A stretch of DNA of 64,000 nucleotides from positions 1-64,000 of the forward strand of contig CAZBLK010000001.1 in assembly GCA_964492715.1 (NCBI GenBank). The letters run 5' to 3'. The translations under genes and the position numbers were made by a program. Shown here in pieces: positions 60,335 to 64,000 of this stretch. The first letter of the stretch is position 1. Every line of letters begins with the position of its first letter. Under the pieces are notes generated by a model. It was not told where the DNA came from. It saw only the letters and a program-made list of their open reading frames with translations, and made no database searches. This DNA comes from CAZBLK01 sp964492715. GTDB taxonomy: Bacteria > Bacillota > Clostridia > Lachnospirales > WRBF01.

Positions 60335-61249
60335 CTACTTTAATTTTGCAGCGAAATTTTCAATGTCTGAAGCAAGTTTAACAAGCTCTTTGTCTTCGCT
60401 GTCTACAGGCAAGAAAGGAAGCCTTGGCTGACCCAAATCAATTCCGCTTCTAATTTTTATAATAGCTTTGTTTGCGCCATACATAGAAGGGAAACTGCAC
60501 AACCTGTAAATGAAGAACAAAATATCTTTTTGAAGCTTTTCTGCTTCTTTTATGTTGCCTTCTGAAATTAATTCTTCAAGTTTAAGGAAAAGCTCAGGCA
60601 TTGGGCCGTATGTTCCACCGATTCCGCCGTCTGCACCCATTATGCGACCTGCTAAATATTGCTCGTCTGGACCGTTGTAAACTATAAAGTTTTCTCCGCC
60701 ACGAGCTTTAAAGTCCATAATTTGGTGGCTTACCTCTGCTGAATTTTTAACACCGATAACCTTTTCATTTTTAAGCATCTTTTCAAACAGAGCAGTTGAA
60801 AGGTTGTAGCCTGTTAACTGCGGAATGTTGTAAATGAAAAACGGAAGGTTTGAAGCTTTTGTAATTTCGTTCCAGTGGTTTTCAATTGCGGCTTCGCTGT
60901 GTTTGTAAAAAATGCTAGGAACAGCACTTGTCGCATGTGCGCCGCATTTTTCAGCATGTGCAGCAAGCTTAATGCTGTCAACAGTAGCAGTTGCACCAAC
61001 ATGAACTATAAGCGTAAGCTTTTCTTTGCCAGCTTCACAAGCGGCTTCACAAACAGCCATGCGCTCTGGAACAGACAACATGCAGCCTTCGCCTGTAGAG
61101 CCGCAAACGTACAATCCCTTAACGTCTTTGTCTACATACCAATTAACAAGTTTTTTTGTGTTTTCGCTGCTAATTCCGCCATTTTCATCGTAACAAGCAT
61201 TAAGAGCTACAATAACACCTTTAAAGCGGTTAGTATCTATAGGTTTCAT
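60335..61249 (-). CDS. nanA: N-acetylneuraminate lyase-like (NanA/DHDPS family)
   Basis: A 304-residue class I aldolase of the NanA/DapA superfamily. The Schiff-base Lys168 is in GVKNSA, and the acid/base Tyr140 in FIYNIP. GSTGEGCMLS and GADGGIGGTYG match NanA-type enzymes. It would split N-acetylneuraminate into ManNAc and pyruvate. nanK and nanE are not adjacent. GGAGGGG before the ATG. First gene of the operon; the AraC regulator is just upstream. DapA is excluded by the G-S-T-G-E-G pocket and context, but another aldolase is possible. Confidence 0.82.
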   Translation of the reverse strand: MKPIDTNRFKGVIVALNACYDENGGISSENTKKLVNWYVDKDVKGLYVCGSTGEGCMLSVPERMAVCEAACEAGKEKLTLIVHVGATATVDSIKLAAHAEKCGAHATSAVPSIFYKHSEAAIENHWNEITKASNLPFFIYNIPQLTGYNLSTALFEKMLKNEKVIGVKNSAEVSHQIMDFKARGGENFIVYNGPDEQYLAGRIMGADGGIGGTYGPMPELFLKLEELISEGNIKEAEKLQKDILFFIYRLCSFPSMYGANKAIIKIRSGIDLGQPRLPFLPVDSEDKELVKLASDIENFAAKLK

Positions 61250-61419
61250 AACCCCTCCATAATATTAACTAAAAAATTTTATTTATGAAATATATTTTAC
61301 AGCATAATAACGAAAATGGAAGATGAAAAAATGATATTCATTAGCACAAAACGATTATTCTGTTAGAAAATAATGTGTTTTAGCACTTAAACATAAATTA
61401 TTTGTACAATTGGTCACGT

Positions 61420-62286
61420 CTACCGTGAAAGTTCTCGGTATTTCATTGGTGAAACACCATAATTTTTTTTAAATTGTCGTGCAAAATAATTGTGGTCGTC
61501 ATATCCAAGGCTGTATGCAATGTCGGAAATTCGCAGGTTTGTTGAAATAAGCTTTCTTGCTGCGTTCGACATTTTTAAGTCAAGGATAAATGAGTTTACG
61601 GACTTTCCAGTGTTTTGTTTGAAAATTCGCCTAAAAGCAGATGGGCTAAGGTCTGCAATTTCGTAAAGCTTGTTTAGGTCAATTTTTTCGTTCAAGTGTG
61701 TAGTTAAATATTCTACAACTTCTTTTACACGTGAATCTGTCCTAACAATTTTTGACTTTTGCTTTTTTAGTTTTACAAACAAACCTTCATTCGAGCTTTC
61801 TGTTGCTTTGAGCTGGTTGTGTATATAGCCCTGTTCAAGCATAAAAGCCATAATAAGCTCTAAATACCCTTTTATTTTGTGCCACTTTCCAACACTTCCG
61901 CTGTCCCTAACTTGAAGAATTTTAAAGAAATATTGCGTTATATCTTCGTCGTTGCAGTCTACAACTGCTGGAATGTTGTAGTGCCCTGGATATTCGTCAA
62001 GCTTGTCGGTTGAAATTGGTGAAGAAAAGCGGATACTTATAAACGAAAATTCTTTCTCAAGAGCTTCGCAAAAAAGGGTGCTTCCTTCGGGGATATATAC
62101 AATTTGTCCTTTGTTAACTATAAACTGGTCGTTATCAATTAAAAACCTTGCTTTTCCGTCAACTATATACCTAAACATGGAGTAGGGCACAACATTTTCT
62201 GGAAAAACCCAATTAATTGTAAAGTCGTATCTGTCTGCAAACAGATAGTCAATTCGTATAGCTTGGTTTAACATTGTGTTAGACAT
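61420..62286 (-). CDS. AraC-family regulator with cupin sensor domain
   Basis: A 288-residue regulator. The N-terminal cupin-like domain (DYLFADRYDFTINWVFPEN... in part) binds a ligand; the C-terminal AraC domain has two helix-turn-helix units (LYEIADLSPSAFRRIFKQNT and ISDIAYSLGYDDHNYFARQF). GGGGGGAG precedes the ATG. It lies upstream of nanA in the same direction, so it is the probable activator of the operon. Confidence 0.86.
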   Translation of the reverse strand: MSNTMLNQAIRIDYLFADRYDFTINWVFPENVVPYSMFRYIVDGKARFLIDNDQFIVNKGQIVYIPEGSTLFCEALEKEFSFISIRFSSPISTDKLDEYPGHYNIPAVVDCNDEDITQYFFKILQVRDSGSVGKWHKIKGYLELIMAFMLEQGYIHNQLKATESSNEGLFVKLKKQKSKIVRTDSRVKEVVEYLTTHLNEKIDLNKLYEIADLSPSAFRRIFKQNTGKSVNSFILDLKMSNAARKLISTNLRISDIAYSLGYDDHNYFARQFKKNYGVSPMKYRELSR

Positions 62287-62300
62287 AACTGCTCCCCCCT

Positions 62301-62405
62301 TATAGAAATTCTGTTTTTAATCGACATTGTCTATCGGTCAAAACGCCAAACGGCTAGGCGTTTGGCTTCCCTCTGCCAATATCGTTAAAAACTGGAATTG
62401 CTATA
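62301..62405. repeat. Family A palindromic element, copy A6 (105 bp)
   Basis: TATAGAAATTCTG and GGAATTGCTATA ends; interior CGCCAAACGGCTAGGCGTTTGGC (a perfect hairpin) is the best-preserved copy. It lies upstream of the AraC gene. Confidence 0.72.
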
Positions 62406-62517
62406 GTTTGTTTTGTACACATAAATTATATAGATAAAGTTTTCATAGTCAATATACATAATGTATTATTAAATTTTGATTTTTATAGAAATTTCATAAA
62501 AACTGAAATTCCCATAA

Positions 62518-63294
62518 TCACGAGCCAGTAGACTTATAGTGTTTCATGCCAAACTTCCAAAGCAAATGGCTTGGCAAAAGAAACGCAATACCAGCCAAAG
62601 GAAAAAGCATGTAAACTTTGTTATCTACCCTGCCGATAACAAACAAAAGAGGGTAGTATTGTACCATTGCAAGCGGAACGACATACGTTAAAAATTTTAA
62701 AACGTTTTTTCCATAAATAGACATTGGATATTTGCCAAATTCACGAGAGCCGTATGTTAAAATGTTCATAAACTCCAAGCTTTCTGTCGAAAAAAAGCAT
62801 AAGCTTGCGTAAATAATGAATAAGCCAGAAAAAAGAAAAGTTCCTCCAACAATCATAAAGAAAACTGTAAGACCTTTGTAAAGCGTCCAGCTTATGCCGC
62901 TTGTAGGAATTGCATAAGCAAGCATTATTAAAGATTGTACCAAACGCCCAATTCTTGCAAGCTCTATTTTAGAACCTAAAACTTGCAAAATTTCATTTTG
63001 TGGGCGCACCATAATTCTGTCAAACTCTCCGTTTGAAATTATTCCGCTGAAGTTGTCGAAGCCACGTACAAAACATTCGGAAATTGAAAATGAAGCAAGC
63101 ACTGTTGCAAAACAAATTAACACCTCGGAAAATGTATACCCTACAATACCGTTAAATCTTTCGGACATAAAGTATATGGAAAGCAAGCCAGAAAACGAAA
63201 TTAAAGACTGCCCAATTGCTGTAAGCAAAAACGACACTTTATACTGCATTTGCGAACGTAAAATTATTGAAAAATAACGTAAGTACAGCTTCAT
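62518..63294 (-). CDS. ABC-2 family permease (DUF990 type)
   Basis: A 258-residue protein with six predicted helices, of the ABC2_membrane_6/DUF990 family. FDRIMVRPQNEILQVLGSKIE and QYYPLLFVIGR are visible landmarks. It pairs with the next permease to form a heterodimer; the ATPase gene would lie beyond the window. Substrate unknown. GGGGGATAAA before the ATG. Confidence 0.83.
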   Translation of the reverse strand: MKLYLRYFSIILRSQMQYKVSFLLTAIGQSLISFSGLLSIYFMSERFNGIVGYTFSEVLICFATVLASFSISECFVRGFDNFSGIISNGEFDRIMVRPQNEILQVLGSKIELARIGRLVQSLIMLAYAIPTSGISWTLYKGLTVFFMIVGGTFLFSGLFIIYASLCFFSTESLEFMNILTYGSREFGKYPMSIYGKNVLKFLTYVVPLAMVQYYPLLFVIGRVDNKVYMLFPLAGIAFLLPSHLLWKFGMKHYKSTGS

Positions 63295-63295
63295 T

Positions 63296-64000
63296 TTATC
63301 CCCCCTGAACTACAACTCTTTTTAAGGAATGGCTTGTTATTGCAAGCCCTAAAGCGATGAAAGCAAACAGCCAAAAAACTTGCAGTATAATTGCGTTAAC
63401 CATTGCGTTTCCGTTTAAAACACCGCTGTAAATAAGATACGGCGTGTTTTGCATTGATGCAAACGGAAGCAGCTCAAATACTTTTCTTATTCCACTTGGC
63501 AAAAACGGAAGCGGAATTACTAAACCAGAAAGAAATTCACCCGCAGCAACTGAAATAAACCTTATACCGCTTGAAGAAATTGTGTAAAACGCTGTTAAAT
63601 ACAGTAACATTGAGTAAGCAACAACTAAGCAAAAGCCTATTAATAAGGATATTATGAACACAAAAAATGTTTGCATGTTTTGCGGCAAGCTTAAACTGTA
63701 TGGCTTGGGAAGTAAAAACGCTACAACTATTATCGGAACACATCTAAGAACAACTTTTGCAAGCCTGTTAGCCATGTTACGCACAAACCACATTGTATAA
63801 ATGTTTGTCGGTCGGCAAAGCTCGTATGCTATTCCGCCGCTTAAAATTGAGTCTAAAATTTCATGCTCAAAGTAGTAAAGCATGAACATTGCAAGCAACG
63901 ATTGCTGAAGCCATAAGTACGAACTAAGCTGAGAAAAACCCATTGGAAACATATCTGGGTTAAACTTATAAAACGCACTGTATGCTAAAATGTTCATAAA
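63296..64000 (-). CDS. ABC-2 family permease, partial (cut by window end)
   Basis: At least 233 residues, with five or six helices: ILSGGIAYELCRPTNIYTMWF, LFIALGLAI-like stretches, and a C-terminal SHSLKRVVVQGG. It is the usual partner of the DUF990-type permease and would begin beyond 64000. The methionine at 63997 may be internal. Confidence 0.78.
   Translation of the reverse strand, partial: FMNILAYSAFYKFNPDMFPMGFSQLSSYLWLQQSLLAMFMLYYFEHEILDSILSGGIAYELCRPTNIYTMWFVRNMANRLAKVVLRCVPIIVVAFLLPKPYSLSLPQNMQTFFVFIISLLIGFCLVVAYSMLLYLTAFYTISSSGIRFISVAAGEFLSGLVIPLPFLPSGIRKVFELLPFASMQNTPYLIYSGVLNGNAMVNAIILQVFWLFAFIALGLAITSHSLKRVVVQGG

Overview
The window is AT-rich DNA from an anaerobic, fermentative, spore-forming-lineage Firmicute (class Clostridia). 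The signs are clostridial-type Shine-Dalgarno sites, T-box control of aminoacyl-tRNA synthetases, sporulation genes (spoIIM and a spoIVA remnant), two non-classical [FeFe] hydrogenases, and AdhE next to Rex. I cannot name the species. No rRNA, tRNA, CRISPR array or intact transposase was found.

Layout. 1-780: a type I toxin-antitoxin-like locus. 783-5311: housekeeping genes parA-parB-mnmE-prfA-rpmB. 5400-7200: spoIIM, a small membrane protein and a DUF2087 regulator. 7340-10030: Val T-box and valS. 10151-10571: two 164-bp miniature elements. 10571-23454: a beta-glucan-type utilisation locus (GH30, two permeases, two binding proteins, a YesM/YesN-like two-component system, a GH94-like phosphorylase). 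23641-24939: an XRE-TPR regulator facing a 42-residue secreted peptide gene, the best candidate for an undescribed peptide quorum-sensing pair. 25238-31749: IS1 InsA-like ORF, Pro T-box and proS, a BadF-type kinase, galT and a GH1 beta-glucosidase. 32118-38757: Glu/Asp symporter, BBE-like flavoprotein, an XRE/membrane-protein pair broken by an element, an ABC exporter and an AlkZ-related protein. 38849-45080: spoIVA remnant, chemoreceptor, and MarR/malY/tcyP cystine genes. 45160-54136: a hydrogen/redox block (group B hydrogenase, SpoIIE-type phosphatase, group C sensory hydrogenase with PAS, thioredoxin-like ferredoxin, then an APH-like kinase, adhE and rex). 54284-62286: LysR regulator, CUT1 sugar ABC transporter, AXE1 esterase, YhcH/NanQ-like protein, NanA-like lyase and AraC regulator, which together look like a sialic acid operon. 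62518-64000: two ABC-2 permeases, the second cut by the window end.

A striking background feature is a set of small non-coding palindromic elements (MITE-like). Family A is about 105 bp with TA flanks, family B about 104 bp, and family C exactly 164 bp with TTA/TAA target duplications. They sit at gene ends, supply stop codons to several genes, split terminator hairpins, and broke one membrane-protein gene. All functional assignments are by motif recognition and context; no database search was possible.
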